Shown here piece after piece: positions 1 to 9,983 of a stretch of DNA of 64,000 nucleotides (its first letter is position 1; each line of letters begins with the position of its first letter). A program made the translations under genes and the position numbers. The stretch is taken from positions 50,141,024 to 50,205,023 of the forward strand of contig CM067448.1 in the NCBI GenBank assembly GCA_034508935.3, read 5' to 3'. The notes below the pieces were generated by a model. That model did no database searches. It was not told the DNA's origin and was given only the letters and a program-made list of their open reading frames with translations. The stretch is from Berghia stephanieae. Taxonomy: Eukaryota > Mollusca > Gastropoda > Nudibranchia > Aeolidiidae.

Positions 1-291
1 CGGACTGGCCTTGAACCTCTGGAAAAGAGAAGAAAGATAGATAAACTTAAATTGTTCCACAAGATCTACTACAAAAATTCGTGCCTTAAACTTCCAAACG
101 ACATCAAAGATATCGGCACAAGACATACGAGGGGACACACAGCAAGAGTAACCATTCCAACATCAAAAACAGAAAGCCATCTATATTCGTTTTTCCCTTC
201 CACTGCCCGACTATGGAATAGCCTCCCATCTGAAGTGGCTGAAAACGGTTGCCTGAATGCCTTCACGCGATTGCTAAAGTTCACAACGTGA
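1..291 (+). mobile_element. LINE ORF2 C-terminal remnant
   Basis: The frame is open from the first base of the window to a TGA at 289-291 and ends in the C-terminal signature of CR1/L2/Rex-type non-LTR retrotransposons: a SFFPSTARLWNSLPSEV motif followed by a short F-x2-L-L tail. No reverse transcriptase motif lies in the visible part, so this is the last 95 or so codons of a copy that continues upstream of the window or is 5' truncated. Bases 292-522 may be its 3' UTR; I see nothing else in them. Clade assignment is by motif only. Confidence 0.7.
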
Positions 292-522
292 CTTTTTAAT
301 CTATGTATTTTTTTATTTGTAGTATGTGCAGAGTTTTAACAAGTTTACAATGTAAAACTCTACAAACTATGGAGTGATCCTCGACACTTTTGGAGATTTC
401 CACAAGACGAAAAAGAAGATCCCATGCACAGTGGGCATCGGGGTAACTTTTGATGTGTACTCTTTTCCCCGTGATCTCAGTGGGGGTCCTCGGATCTCCC
501 ATGGTGAGTAGAGAATATGAAG

Positions 523-810
523 TGCGGCTATGTCGTCTTGTGGTATGACACTCGCTTTCGGATCGGAAAGGTCCTGGATTCGAGCCTCGCTCGGCGCATT
601 GTTGAGTCCTTGGTAAAGGCTCTTTACTCGCATTCTCTCACTACACTCAGGTGTAAAATAAATACCTGGCATTAAATAGCATTGTCTATGTCTGAAAACA
701 ATTGATTTATCATATCGCCTAACAGACGTCATGTCTCTTTCTACATGTTACGTGTTGCTGTTAGCCAAGGACACAGACTTTCTAAACCGTGTATATTGCG
801 CTATATAGAA
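523..810 (+). mobile_element. SINE-A, full-length diverged copy
   Basis: SINE-A is the commonest retroelement here, about 300 bp long. Its tRNA-like head has an A box (TGGTCTAGTGGTA in good copies) and a B box (GGTTCGAGCC), so it should be a pol III unit. The body reads through AGTTGAGTCCTTGGAAAAGG and AGGTGTAAAATGAGTACCTG. The 3' end is TGTAAAGCGCTTTGAGCAC followed by GCGCTATATAAAAGC, which resembles L2-like LINE 3' ends. A TTCGGATCGGAAGG stretch in the head suggests an Arg(TCG)-like ancestor, tentatively. This copy has a degraded 3' quarter. Confidence 0.8.
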
Positions 811-982
811 TCTATATTCTTTTTAGATATAATTGTCCACATTTTAGATTTAAAAACAAAATCCACAGACGAGCCATATACTACAGCCTGACATATAATA
901 ACAGCCTGCTAAAATTACCTCCACTTATTTCCAAACCAGTCAATATTTTTCTTTCAAACAGATCATTGCTATCGATTGTGCT

Positions 983-1060
983 GGAACGACCGACTCAGGA
1001 CGATGAAGGGACGGGGTCTCTCGTTTTGACTTCACTGCCAATTACAGACGAGTAAATAGA
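983..1060 (+). repeat. short dispersed repeat V, copy 1
   Basis: A 70-bp segment around GGTTTTGACTTCAC and GCCAATT(G/A)(T/C)AGA recurs at 1811-1880 and, more weakly, at 1405-1440. Class unknown. The surrounding 811-1096 holds nothing else I recognise. Confidence 0.45.
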
Positions 1061-1096
1061 ACGTGTTATATTTTTTTTAAAAACCAATGAAAAAAG

Positions 1097-1403
1097 TTGA
1101 GTTTTTATATTAAGCCATACCCAGAACCTGAACGTGCTCAAAGCGCTTTACAAAGGGTCGCTGACAAACAGCAACGTGTAATATAAACAACGAAATATAA
1201 CGCTATTAGTCGATAATACAATTTTTCCCACGATAGAGATATAACACTGTTAACGGCCAGGTACTCGTTTTACACTTGAGTACGGTGAGAGAATGTGAGT
1301 AAAAAGCCTTATACAAGGACTCAACTATGCGCCGAGCGAGGCTCGAAACCAGGTCCTTACGATTCGAAAGGGAGTGCCATACCACAAGACCACATAGCTG
1401 CAC
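1097..1403 (-). mobile_element. SINE-A, full length
   Basis: Reverse-strand copy: 3' end at 1097, tRNA-like head at 1330-1403 with a recognisable B box (GGTTTCGAGCC) and A-box region. The central part is diverged from better copies such as 13453-13746. Confidence 0.8.
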
Positions 1404-1442
1404 GGACGAAGAATGAGTGGATGGTTTTGACTTCACGATCAA

Positions 1443-1749
1443 TTGGATTCAATAGTCTGATGTCACGTCGCCCAGCAACGGCGGCCATCGTGGTTCTAAA
1501 CAAAGAAAATCGGTACTTTTTATTCTTCATGCTGGCTAGAACTTTTCATATGTCTTGTGATCAGAATGTGTAAAAGTCAAAACATGATCAGATTTGTAAT
1601 GATTTTTTTCCTCTGGATACGCTTTTATGCTCGTCGGAGAAAAATATTTCATAAGCGCGTCCGCCATTGTTCCTATAGTTTAGAGCCAGTTATTAAGTTA
1701 CCATGCGCCATTACGAGGGAAGTGAAGTCATGACTGTTGAAGCCTATTA
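1443..1749 (+). mobile_element. MITE-H, near full length
   Basis: MITE-H is about 305 bp with imperfect terminal inverted repeats: TTCAATAGTCTGATGTCA at one end and, on the other strand, TTCAACAGTCATGACTTCA. The interior carries GGCGGCCAT, a TTTTTATTCTTCATGCTGGC stretch and GTCCGCCATTGTTCC. No coding capacity. Other copies lie at 2029, 14140, 15837, 34346, 40289, 62399 and, partially, 63208. Confidence 0.75.
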
Positions 1750-1810
1750 CAGAGTGAAAACATAAAGGGAAATTTATTTCATTTTATTTTAAAAGTTGTT
1801 TTTTTTTATT

Positions 1811-1880
1811 CCATATCGACCCAGGACAAGGAATGGGTCTCTGGTTTTGATTTCACGGCCAATTGTAGAGAATTATGGAT
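1811..1880 (+). repeat. short dispersed repeat V, copy 2
   Basis: Second clear copy of the repeat at 983-1060. The flanking 1750-2028 is otherwise featureless. Confidence 0.4.
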
Positions 1881-2028
1881 ACAGGAGTGCTAGAACTGAT
1901 TTGAAAATACAAATCTTTCATCATACAGGAGTTAGGCACATTTTTAAACCTGAGATTGGAAACAAATCAAAAATGTAATTTTATAATTTATTCTATAACG
2001 ACGTATTGAAGATGAGTTTCAATAGGAT

Positions 2029-2309
2029 TCAATAGTCTGATTTCATGTCCACCAGCAACGAGCAGCTTGGTTCTAAGCAAAAAAATCGGTACTTTTTATT
2101 CTTCATACTGGTCAGAACTTTTTCATATGTCACGTGATCAGAATGTATAAAAGTCAAAATATGATCAGATTTATAATGCTTTTCTCCTCTGGATACACTT
2201 TTATGCTCGTCGGAGAAGTATTTCAAAGGGCGTCCACCATTGTTCCGATAGTTTAGAACCAGTTACTAAGTTACGAGGGAAGTGACGTCATGACTGTTGA
2301 CGCCTGTTG
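2029..2309 (+). mobile_element. MITE-H
   Basis: Starts with the family end (GGATTCAATAGTCTGAT) and closes with GTGACGTCATGACTGTTGA, so it keeps both inverted ends and the internal TGACGTCA. Shorter than 1443-1749 by small internal losses. Confidence 0.75.
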
Positions 2310-2568
2310 TCGAAAAAATATGGATTATCCAAAAATGTAAAACTGTATTTTATGGATGTATTTCAATGTTACTTGCATTACCTTTCTTGGATTCTAATAA
2401 TCACTTTATGTCGATTTTAGAATCGATATTCATGTATCGAAAATATCACATATTGACTAGGATAATAGTGTGTCTGTCAAGAAGTTCCATTGCAAATATC
2501 GATAAATGATGAAGCGCGATGGAATGTAGACAGATATAGTGAGGGATGAATTCAGAGATTTTATTTCT

Positions 2569-2750
2569 TCTTCTTCTTCTTCTTCGTTCCCGTCACGTCA
2601 CATGGTCAGTCCGGTCTGGTGAATGAAGCCCACAGTGGTCCTGAGGTCGTCCTCACTGCCGTACAGCTTCTTTGAGTATGGGGTTGGGTCAGGCCAGAAG
2701 TTCCTTCTCAACTGGTTGTACCTTGGACATTCCATTAGGGCATGATGTCC
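2569..2750 (-). mobile_element. LINE 3' end with (GAA)n tail
   Basis: On the minus strand a frame reads HALMECPRYNQLRRNFWPD and later LYGSEDDLRTTVGFI before a TGA at 2598-2600. This is the C-terminal pattern of RNase-H-bearing or Jockey/R1-like non-LTR elements (H-x3-ECP near the end, then a short LYG-x-DD-L tail). About 12 bases after the stop the element finishes in (GAA)n. It is a 5'-truncated end only; clade uncertain. Confidence 0.65.
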
Positions 2751-2877
2751 TATTTATTTAATATGTACTGATAACCCCCCCCCCCCCCTTTTTTTTTTTT
2801 TTGGTGGTGTCTGCCCGTCCCTCAACTGAGAGGGTGCAAGAATAGCCCAACGCCAAGCCAGCGTGTCGTAAAAGGCC

Positions 2878-2936
2878 ACTAATGATGTGTAATTCCCCCT
2901 TTTTTGAGTCACCTGGTCCTCCAGGTTGGGGGTTGT
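2878..2936 (+). repeat. direct repeat flanking SINE-A, left copy
   Basis: About 60 bases with TTTTGAGTCACCTGGTCCTC and GTTGGGGGTTGT recur at 3252-3312 in the same orientation on the other side of the SINE-A. Far longer than a normal target duplication. Confidence 0.7.
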
Positions 2937-2955
2937 AGAACTCGTTGTTAAAAAA

Positions 2956-3253
2956 TGAGCTTTATATAGCACAATATCCACTAAATGTGCTCAAAGCGCT
3001 TTACAAGGGGTCCCTGACCAATAGCAACATTTAACGTATAGCACGGGACATGACGCCTGATAGGCGATATTACAGTTTTTCGAACAAAGACAACGCTGTT
3101 AATGGCCAGGTATTCATTTCACACCTGAGAAGGGTGAGAGAATGTTAGTAAAGAGCCTTCTCCATGTCTCAACTATGCGACGAGCGCGAGGCTCGAACCC
3201 AGGACCTTCCTATCCGAAAGCGAGTGTCATACCACAAGACCACATAGCCGCAC
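2956..3253 (-). mobile_element. SINE-A, full length
   Basis: Complete reverse-strand copy, from GAGCTTTATATAGC at its 3' end to ACATAGCCGCAC at its 5' end, with a good B box (GGCTCGAACC on the plus strand). It lies exactly between the 60-bp direct repeats. Confidence 0.85.
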
Positions 3254-3312
3254 TAATGGTGTGTGACTCCCTTTTTTTTTTGAGTCACCTGGTCCTCCAT
3301 GTTGGGGGTTGT
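3252..3312 (+). repeat. direct repeat flanking SINE-A, right copy
   Basis: Partner of 2878-2936, diverged at several positions and with a longer T run. Confidence 0.7.
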
Positions 3313-3410
3313 CGATGGGTTGTTGTTACAGAAACACAGACGGACAAAATCAAATCCTTTTTTTTTTTTTTTAGCTTGGGCGACCGAAGAGTTTCTAGTT
3401 TGAATAGTTA

Positions 3411-3509
3411 GCTCAGGACTGCGACTGACGCCAGGATTATTCCAGTCTTCCCATGGAGTAAAAGACCCTAATGACAAATTTCCCCTTGGGGATGAATAAA
3501 GGGAATTCC
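3411..3509 (+). mobile_element. SINE-B 3' fragment
   Basis: Only the 3' half of SINE-B (full copy described at 5731-5944), recognised by TTATTCCAGTCTTCCC and the terminal GATGAATAAAGGGAATT. The head is missing. Confidence 0.65.
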
Positions 3510-3539
3510 TATTCATAAAAATTACGCAACGTGATGGAA

Positions 3540-3830
3540 TGTATTGTCTTGTGGTATGAAACTCGATTTCGGATCGTACGGTCCTGGGTTCAAGCCTCGC
3601 TCAGCGCATAGTTGAGTCCTTGGAAAAGGCTCTTTTCTCACACTATCTCGCCGTACTTTGGTGTAAAATAAGCACCTGGCCCTTAACAGCGTTATCTCTG
3701 TCGGAAAAAAAAAAAATTGTAATATCGCCTACAGGCGTCATGTCTCGTTCTACATGTTACGTGTTTGTTAGGAATAATTTGTAAAGCACTTTGAGCACGT
3801 TTAGTTGATATTGCGCTATATAAAAAAAAG
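3540..3830 (+). mobile_element. SINE-A, diverged full-length copy
   Basis: Head begins near GTCTTGTGGTATGA, B box GGTTCAAGCC, 3' end GCGCTATATAAAAAAAAG. All family blocks are in order. Confidence 0.8.
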
Positions 3831-3845
3831 ATCAAGTTTGTATGT

Positions 3846-4030
3846 TTGAGGAAATGGAGAATGAGAAGAACAAGGAGGAGGAAGAGAGGAGGAAGAGAAG
3901 GAAGAGGAGGAGGAGGAGGAGGAGAAGAAGGAGGAGGTAGAGACAATAGAGAAGGAGATGGAAGGGGAAAAAGAGAAGAATGTGGATGAGGAAGAAGAGG
4001 GAGGATGAGGAGGAAACGATAACGGCAACA
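3846..4030 (+). repeat. purine-rich (GGA/GAA)n tract
   Basis: Low-complexity purine strand dominated by GGA and GAA triplets. The open frames over it in all minus frames are repeat translations, not genes. The following 4031-4424 looks unique and holds nothing I can name. Confidence 0.8.
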
Positions 4031-4424
4031 AAGACGAAAAGACAATAGAATAAGCAAAGACAAAAGAGACAATTATCGGATAGCACAAAAACATATTTCT
4101 CCCAAGGGACTCTCGCCGTGGAGAACGCGAATCAAAGAGGCTTTTAATTTTAACGTCAGAGACCCATTCAACCGTCATTGAACGTAATCTTTCGTGAATA
4201 GATTCGATACATTATTTAACGCATCTTACTCGATGGATACGCCCAGCCCTGCCCATCCTACACAAGGGACGCTACTCTCAACAAAGTTATTAACAAAACC
4301 TTTCAAATCGAGCTGAAGACTTAAAAAAAAAAAGAATATATTTTGTTAGATAATAATTATAAAATACACCAAGATGAAATTCTGTCTGTTTAATTTTTTT
4401 AAAAGGTTAGATGAAATTGAGGGG

Positions 4425-4500
4425 CGAAGTGGCCGAGGGCAAGGCCATTCATTGCATTGTGAACCGGAATATCCTACGTTCCAGACCCGCTTGAGGCATT
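4425..4500 (+). mobile_element. SINE-D head, degraded
   Basis: GCGAAGTGGCCGAG plus GCATTGTGAACCGG matches the class-II (Ser/Leu-like) tRNA head of the better SINE-D copy at 32390. The B box is degraded. Confidence 0.5.
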
Positions 4501-4528
4501 TTCGTTCTATTTATCATTGGTCAAAATG

Positions 4529-4793
4529 ATTAACTCTCTCTTTACCGACTATATTCATGATTTTTCAAGAAATGTTAGACCTACCCAACACAGAACTTGA
4601 CTCTTTACACTCAAATTCATGAGCAATACGTACACTAGAGATACATATATTTGTGTAGCACATCAAAACTTTGTATACAAAGATTTGTCATAAATATTTT
4701 GTGATGTACAAAACAACTCTGATTAAGAAAATTGTTCAATATATCGTAACAAATGTGGCGATTTTCTTGTAGGTGGTAAGGACAGGGTTAACC
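4529..4793 (+). mobile_element. MITE-K
   Basis: MITE-K is a 250-265 bp element with ends TTAACTCTCTCCTTACCA and its inverse. Between them lie a TTTTGTGATGTACAAAA block, TATCGTAACAAATGTG and GCGATTTTCTTGTAGG. Both ends are present here. No coding capacity. Other copies: 12739, 16282, 16619, 39981. Confidence 0.75.
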
Positions 4794-4804
4794 CTCAATT
4801 TTCT

Positions 4805-4945
4805 GATTTTGGACAACATGGGTGATTTATGTTGACATTGGACATTGGACTCACGGAGTATCTGCACTCCCGTACTCCGGGAAAAACCCATATTTAAAAA
4901 ATTGGCCAGAAAACTGTCCAAAAAAAAATCCCAAACCTGGGACTT
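4805..4945 (+). repeat. chimera of SINE-D body and MITE-M arm
   Basis: ACATGGGTGATTTATGTTGA matches the SINE-D body (compare 32506). It is followed by a MITE-M-like piece with TTGGCCAGAAAACT and CCCAAACCTGGGACTTC. Junction history unclear. Confidence 0.45.
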
Positions 4946-5012
4946 CTTGTAAATTATTTCTCTATAATGCATTCTTAGTTATGTGTTCTGTTTTGAATAT
5001 ATTCTGTAAGCA

Positions 5013-5165
5013 TGTGAGTGTGTATTCTTCTCAGTGGGATATTGTGCTGGTGTCCGGATGGGCTTTTAGGTGATCTCAAACTAAGTACACTGATACTCGT
5101 AGTTTGTTCTTAAGATCCACATCTTTCCACTAGATACTTTTACCCTAGTCTTAACTTTTTCTTGG
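5013..5165 (-). mobile_element. repeat F fragment
   Basis: Matches the middle of repeat F (see 19527-20060): TTTTAGGTGATCTCAAACTA and neighbouring blocks, in inverse orientation. Both ends of F are missing. The following 5166-5500 is T-rich with a poly-G run near 5313. Confidence 0.6.
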
Positions 5166-5506
5166 TTACGTCTTTTTTATTTTCGTTGTATTTTCGTTGT
5201 TGTTTTTCTTGTGTGTTTTTTTTTTTTTTTTGGTTTCCCTTTTTTTTTGTTTTCATGTTTTCATGTTTTCATGTTTTTTGTTTGTGTTTTTTATTTTTTT
5301 TTTTTTTGGGCGGGGGGGGGGGGGGGTTATTTTTCGGATGTTTTTTTTTTAAGACTGAAAAATTATTGTAATTCTAGATTATTCTTTTTTAAATTTCACA
5401 CTTTCTTACTTTTTACTGAAGCTTAATTGACCTAGATAAATGTGTCGCAAACTTCGTAAAATCCTTAAGAAAACAAAACAAATAACAAACAAGCAACCCC
5501 GATATA

Positions 5507-5698
5507 GATAGTACGCACTTGGCTAAGAAGTTCGCAACATTGCCATCCGGAAGTACAACGGACCAACACACAAAACTATGTGTGACCGTGACCTTTTATT
5601 GTCTGGATAATACAGTTTAGTGAAAATTACTCGTATACGTGGATGGCAAAAAAAAAAAACAACAACAAAGACCAGAATTACGTCATCTTCGTTTTATC
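5507..5698 (+). mobile_element. MITE-E, full length, flanked by TATA
   Basis: MITE-E is the key family of the window: about 185-190 bp, ends GATAGT and (A)CTATC, no coding capacity, flanked by TATA on both sides (here 5503-5506 and 5699-5702). Conserved blocks are GCGCTTGGCTAAGAAGCTCA, TTGCCATCCGGAAGTATAAC, GGACCAACACACAAAACT, AACGCGGATGGCAAAAA and GAGTGACGTCATCTTC. Other families lack these blocks. This copy is an older, diverged one. Confidence 0.85.
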
Positions 5699-5730
5699 TA
5701 TAATAGCGTTTTGAGGCTATGGGTAAATGG

Positions 5731-5944
5731 GGGCAGCGTGGATAAGCGGTCTTTGCTTCGTACCCGAAAGGTACCGAGTTCGATCACCCGTCGATGTGTT
5801 GTGAGTGGCATTGATCAAGTCACCTCGCCCTAGTTCAATTTGATGCGCTGCACTGCGGATTACGTCCAAGTTATTCCAGTTTTCCCTTGGAATTTACCCT
5901 AAAGACAAATTTCCCCTATGGGATTAATAAAGGGAATTTTATTT
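5731..5944 (+). mobile_element. SINE-B, full length
   Basis: SINE-B is about 215 bp. The tRNA-like head GGGCAGCGTGGATAAGCGGT holds an A box and GAGTTCGATCA the B box. The body includes GTTATTCCAGTTTTCCC and the 3' end is GGGATTAATAAAGGGAATT. No poly-A beyond an AT-rich tail. Copies also at 3411, 10760, 33036 and 62014. Confidence 0.8.
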
Positions 5945-5945
5945 T

Positions 5946-6582
5946 TTATTCATTTTTAAACGTTTTTGTTATTTTTCTTTCTCACAGTTCGAGACCTACT
6001 AATGACTAATGGATATTACTAAAAGCCACGCCTATGTATGTATAGGAGTGTGTTTATGTGTGTGTGTGCGTGTGTGTTTGTGTGTATGTGTATCTGGAAG
6101 GGGGGAGGGGAGGGAGGGGTAGGCTTGAAAGTAAACAGAAAATAATGGGGTTTTTAATTAAGGACAAAATAAATGTAAACAACAATTTTTGTATCAAGCT
6201 GTAAAAAGCTATTATTCCCAAAGAGGGATTTCTGAGAAGTGGGATTAACTTTCAGGGAAATTGTCAAATGGACCGCTTTGAAAATGTTAAAGAAGACATA
6301 ATAATATCGATATTGTAAAAACAAAATAAATATTGGTTGACATTCCGCCTCGAATCGATATTATTGTCATCGATATAATCGGGATGAAGCAGTTATTAAA
6401 AGTTCATTTTTAATTAAAAAGAGCAGAAATATTGAACAATTTGGGGGTGGGGGTGGGTTATGTTAATTTTTTTATTTTTAATTTTTTGGCAAGTTTTATT
6501 TTTCTCAATTTCTCAATTTTTGACCCATTTGCCAACATAGGGAATATATTGCTATATTGAAATCGTAAGTAAGAAATACAGG
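5946..6582. other. no recognised gene; AT-rich spacer with short (TG)n
   Basis: Contains a (TG)n-rich stretch at about 6056-6090 and a G-rich run near 6098-6120. Otherwise unique AT-rich DNA. Confidence 0.6.
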
Positions 6583-6712
6583 AAGACAAAGCTGAGAGAA
6601 GAATACAAGAAAGAAAAAAAAACGTCATTAAAATCAGCTTCGTTGACCGTGGATCGAACCTCAGATCTCCTGATTACCCCTTGATGCTCTTTCATTCAGA
6701 CCATGAGCAGAG
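6583..6712 (-). mobile_element. SINE-J, short copy
   Basis: Minus-strand tRNA-like head with B box GAGGTTCGATCC and an anticodon-arm-like GGGGTAATCAGGAGA; an eroded GACAAAGC tail lies at the left. Best family copy is 60365-60580. A real tRNA gene is unlikely because no clean cloverleaf forms. Confidence 0.5.
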
Positions 6713-6756
6713 CAAATTGCAACTCATGTAATAGTTTTGAATATATGTCATCTTTA

Positions 6757-6953
6757 GATAGTAGTAAGCGCTTGGCTAAGAAGCTCACACCATTACCATC
6801 CGGAAGTATAATAGACCAACACTCAAAACTATGTGTAACCTTTTTTATAGTCTGTTTAATACAGTTTAGTGAGAATTACTCATCATATCGGAGGGCAAAA
6901 AAAAAAAAAAGAAACAATAACAAAGACCCGAGTGCCGTCAACTTAATTCTATC
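6757..6953 (+). mobile_element. MITE-E, diverged
   Basis: All family blocks are in order; the flank is TTTA on the left and TATA on the right. TGACGTCA is mutated in this copy (TGCCGTCA). Confidence 0.8.
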
Positions 6954-6989
6954 TATAAGAATTCATAAATAGCATACCAAAAATCTAGA

Positions 6990-7157
6990 ACTGTAACTAT
7001 TTGACATTCACTTTCGTATCGGAAGGACCTGGGTTTGAGCCAAGACTCGCTCTGCGCATAGTTGAGTCCTTGGAAAAGCATCTTTACTCATATTCTCTCA
7101 CCGTGCACAGGTGTAAAATGAGTACCCGATGCGTTTTCTCTGTCGGAAAAAAGTTGT
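6990..7157 (+). mobile_element. SINE-A 5' part
   Basis: Head with B box GGTTTGAGCC, then the body to TCTCTGTCGGAAAAAAG. The 3' half with the CGCTTTGAGCAC end is absent. Confidence 0.65.
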
Positions 7158-7195
7158 AACAACAATAATTTATTCCACGGGCAATTCAATATTAT

Positions 7196-7330
7196 TCGAT
7201 TCTTTCATTTCTTTGTGTTTATTAAACGAGTTATTCTTATCGTGCCCAATAACACTACGAGCTTGCGAGTATGTATTATCGCGTGATCAAAATTATCGAG
7301 TTGAATAAATACAAAGAAATGAAATACGTA
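7196..7330. repeat. inverted repeat (foldback W)
   Basis: TTTCATTTCTTTGTGTTTAT near 7207 pairs with ATAAATACAAAGAAATGAAA near 7306. The arms are about 30 bases, separated by about 70. Possible MITE; only one copy seen. The following 7331-7547 has no recognised content. Confidence 0.55.
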
Positions 7331-7547
7331 TATTCCACCCCTATAAGTATGATTATTAGACGTGTTGTAACCAAATAGTATGGCATTAGTACTTCAATTC
7401 ACCATCATTTGTATCTTTCTCCTTCTGCTTGAATGACAATTTGACCCAAAACTAAAAACGTTGGATTTGTATTCATGCGCACAAAAAGATTATTTATAAT
7501 TACCAATCAGCTGTCTTTTACACCTTATGTCACACCAATAAAATCAC

Positions 7548-7672
7548 AGTGGGCTGGGATGTACTTACTGTGTCTTCTATCACCCTATAATATATGTTTT
7601 CCAACTAGCTTTCTGTCTTTGTCTTGGCCCTGGCCGGATACCCTGGCTGGGAGGGAAACAGTCAAAAATTTT
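7548..7672 (-). mobile_element. repeat F fragment (terminal part)
   Basis: Carries the F blocks TACTTACTGTGTCTTCTATC, TTTCTGTCTTTGTCTTGG and GGGAGGGAAACAGTCAAA in order, missing both extremes. Confidence 0.65.
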
Positions 7673-7990
7673 ATTCAACGCGTTCAAAGCATTATTTAAA
7701 CGATTACGTATTTACTAAGAAATGATAGGGTTTTCCAATGAGGGGGATGGATGGAACAATAATATGACTAAAGTCACAGAGACCAATTTGATCCGTAGAA
7801 TAGTCTGCGGTTGAGTGTATTTCTCCACCACATCTGAATCTACCTCTTAGATCAATATCCAAACCGTCCCAGCTTCTCTTAGGAACAATTATCGCCGTTT
7901 TGCTCCAAACTCCAGTCATAATAATTACAATGGCATTCTGGGCGTATCTACCTACTCTAAAAATGAAACCAAAAAAAAAAAAAAAAAAAG

Positions 7991-8252
7991 TCCACAAAAC
8001 ACTTATTTAAAATTTTGGCCATTAAACTCGTCTCGTCCTTCAAATTATTTTCGACTTATTATTAAAATGACCCCCCATTCATCTTATCAATGAATGATAT
8101 TCTCAAACCTGAGACTTCCAAAAAGACCTTTGATGAAGTCTCGGTTTTACGAGTTTTTAACGAGATGAGTGTCAATTTTATTGATTGATATTTAAGGACG
8201 GGTTTGTTATTTGTTTTCTGGGGGTTTTTTTGTGGTTTTTTGGCCAAAAATT
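7991..8252. mobile_element. MITE-M (foldback element)
   Basis: MITE-M has long inverted arms. The left arm contains TTTGGCCA, CTCGTCCTTCAAATTAT and AAATGACC followed by TCATCTTATC. The right arm contains the complement, ending GATGAGTGTCAATTTTATTG. A TCTCAAACCTGAGACTTC block lies near the centre. Other copies: 16205, 18596, partials at 19390 and 63905. The next 250 bases are featureless. Confidence 0.6.
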
Positions 8253-8500
8253 TTGAATACATGCTTTTGTTCAAAGTTTGTCAGTATTGACAAATAATTC
8301 CCTTCTTACAACCAGCTACTGTAGCATTGATTTTGAAGGGAAATCCGAGTACACTGTGAGTAGTTATCTTCGTCGTCGTGGTGAAATTACTGTAGATACA
8401 ATCTCCAATGGATAATTGTGTAATTATGTTTGACAAGAGTTGTCAGCCCTTTACAACAATACAGTAGAATACGCATTAAGCCGACACTCTAAAAAATCAA

Positions 8501-8732
8501 CTTTTGCCTCCAAACGGTATTAAGTCGGGTTGGTTAAGATGTTAAAAATTGAATTTATAGCCAGAAATATCATACTTGTGTTGAGTTTATATGATTTATT
8601 GAGGAGAATGACAACCATATTTTAAGGTGCTAATTAATGCCAACAATTTATATTTTTGACCAGTTTAACATTTACTTCGGCTTTTAAGCATCTGGTTCGT
8701 TCCGAAATATCGTTTTGACACGACGGGTCACA
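8501..8732 (+). mobile_element. MITE-P, diverged copy
   Basis: The inner left arm has CAAACGGTATTAAGTCG and the right end TTTTGACACGACGGGTCACA. These match the better copy at 28880-29116. Confidence 0.6.
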
Positions 8733-8997
8733 TATAGTCTAGTGGTTTGACAATCATTTTTGGGTCGGAAGGTCCAAGGTTCGAGTTCCACTCTGAGCGG
8801 TGAATAATCAAAGGCTTTTTATTCATATTCTCTAACCCTCTTAAAGGGTAAAAAAGCTTGACTCAGTCGTTACCCCCCCCCCCCCCCCCCCGTGAAATAT
8901 CGCTTAAAAAGAAACATGTTAAGTTTTGCTGTTGACTGGAGACTCCATGCAAAGTGTATTGAGCACCTTTAGTGGATACTGCGCTATATAAATGCTC
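8733..8997 (+). mobile_element. SINE-A, diverged, directly abutting MITE-P
   Basis: Head TATAGTCTAGTGGTTTGAC with B box GGTTCGAGTTCC, 3' end GCGCTATATAAATGC. A run of about 18 C interrupts the body at 8874-8891. It begins immediately at the MITE-P terminus. Confidence 0.7.
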
Positions 8998-9123
8998 GTT
9001 TGTTTGTTTTTTGTTGTTGTTTTTTTTTTTTTAACATGTCTTATTGGTGCCAATTTTTTGGTTCATTATTCAAGTGTGTTCCATTGATAATGGCGGGGGG
9101 GGGGGGGTGAAGGGGGGAGGAGG

Positions 9124-9385
9124 TTCCTATAGCTCAGTTGGTAGAGCACTCGCTTCAAACGCAAAGGGATGAAGATAAATCCCGGGTGCAGGCAGTCGAG
9201 ATTTTTTTTTTCCTGACCCCCTTGTCGACCCAGCAGTAAATGATGGGTAGCTGTGGCGGAAATTATTTTGCTATAGACCACATCCTGTCCAAGGGATAAC
9301 AAGCAATTGCTATTTTCTGTTTCACGCTGTAGACACCGGGATAAACTCCGGCTCCATGGGCCCAATGGCTCTAAAGGACTAACTA
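9124..9385 (+). mobile_element. SINE-C, full length
   Basis: SINE-C is about 265 bp. The head TAGCTCAGTTGGTAGAGCA is a strong A box of Lys/Val/Ala-type tRNA and ATCCCGGGTGCA the B-box end. The body has AAGGGATAACAAGCAATTGC and a 3' region with CGGCTCCATGGGC and AATGGCTCTAAAGGAC. A poly-G run (9091-9108) lies just upstream. Confidence 0.8.
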
Positions 9386-9438
9386 ACTACTGCAATGATA
9401 ATGGATAAAGTCAGTAGTGCTTAATTGGAACTAGGATC

Positions 9439-9520
9439 GTGGATAACTCATACGGTAGAGTCACGATCTCCCCGGCCAGGTGGACTTGTCGTACCAGTAA
9501 GGTCGTGGGTTCGAGCCCCC
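9439..9520 (+). repeat. tRNA-like SINE head, family unassigned
   Basis: AACTCATACGGTAGAGTCAC (A-box-like) and GTGGGTTCGAGCCCCC (B box) sit at tRNA-like spacing. No SINE body I recognise follows. It could be a sixth tRNA-derived family or a tRNA pseudogene. Confidence 0.4.
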
Positions 9521-9586
9521 ATCGCCGCCGCGAAGTGTTTCTTCTTTGTTGTCTTCTGGCACGTTCCTACTCATTTCATTTCGTGT

Positions 9587-9983
9587 TAATAGGGAATGAG
9601 ATTTCAAAACAGATTTAAGAATAGCGCTCCTTTTGTTGGAAGTCGCGTCTTGACAACCGACAGACGCTATCGCCATTATTAGTACCAACGCATTAGCGGG
9701 AAGTTCAGTAACTTTAGGAAGGGTTGTCTCATCGTATTGTATTATTTATCAAAATCTTTTATTTTTAATGTGTAGTCTACATCATATTTTGTTAACATTT
9801 CATTATGGAGAAAACTAAAGAAAAGATCTACGTTGATTATGATATGCATTTTTGTACAGAAATATGAATAATAAATTTTGTATTTGGAGCGCTTGGCTTG
9901 TAGTTAGTTTGTTTCAAATAACTTCTCCGCCGGTGACGTCCAATCGAGTGACGCTACACTTCCGCTAATCTCATTCCCTATTA
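9587..9983. mobile_element. MITE-I, long variant
   Basis: The ends TAATAGGGAATGAGATT (9587-9603) and its exact inverse (9967-9983) form a 17-bp perfect terminal inverted repeat. The right 70 bases match the shorter MITE-I at 38849-39087 (GCCGGTGACGTCCAATCGAG, CTTCCGCTAATCTCATTCCC). The interior is longer and unlike the short form. No coding frame. Confidence 0.65.

Noticed and set aside
9124-9200. functional tRNA gene (strong A box)
   Set aside because: Part of SINE-C with the same body in several copies; the cloverleaf arms do not pair well.
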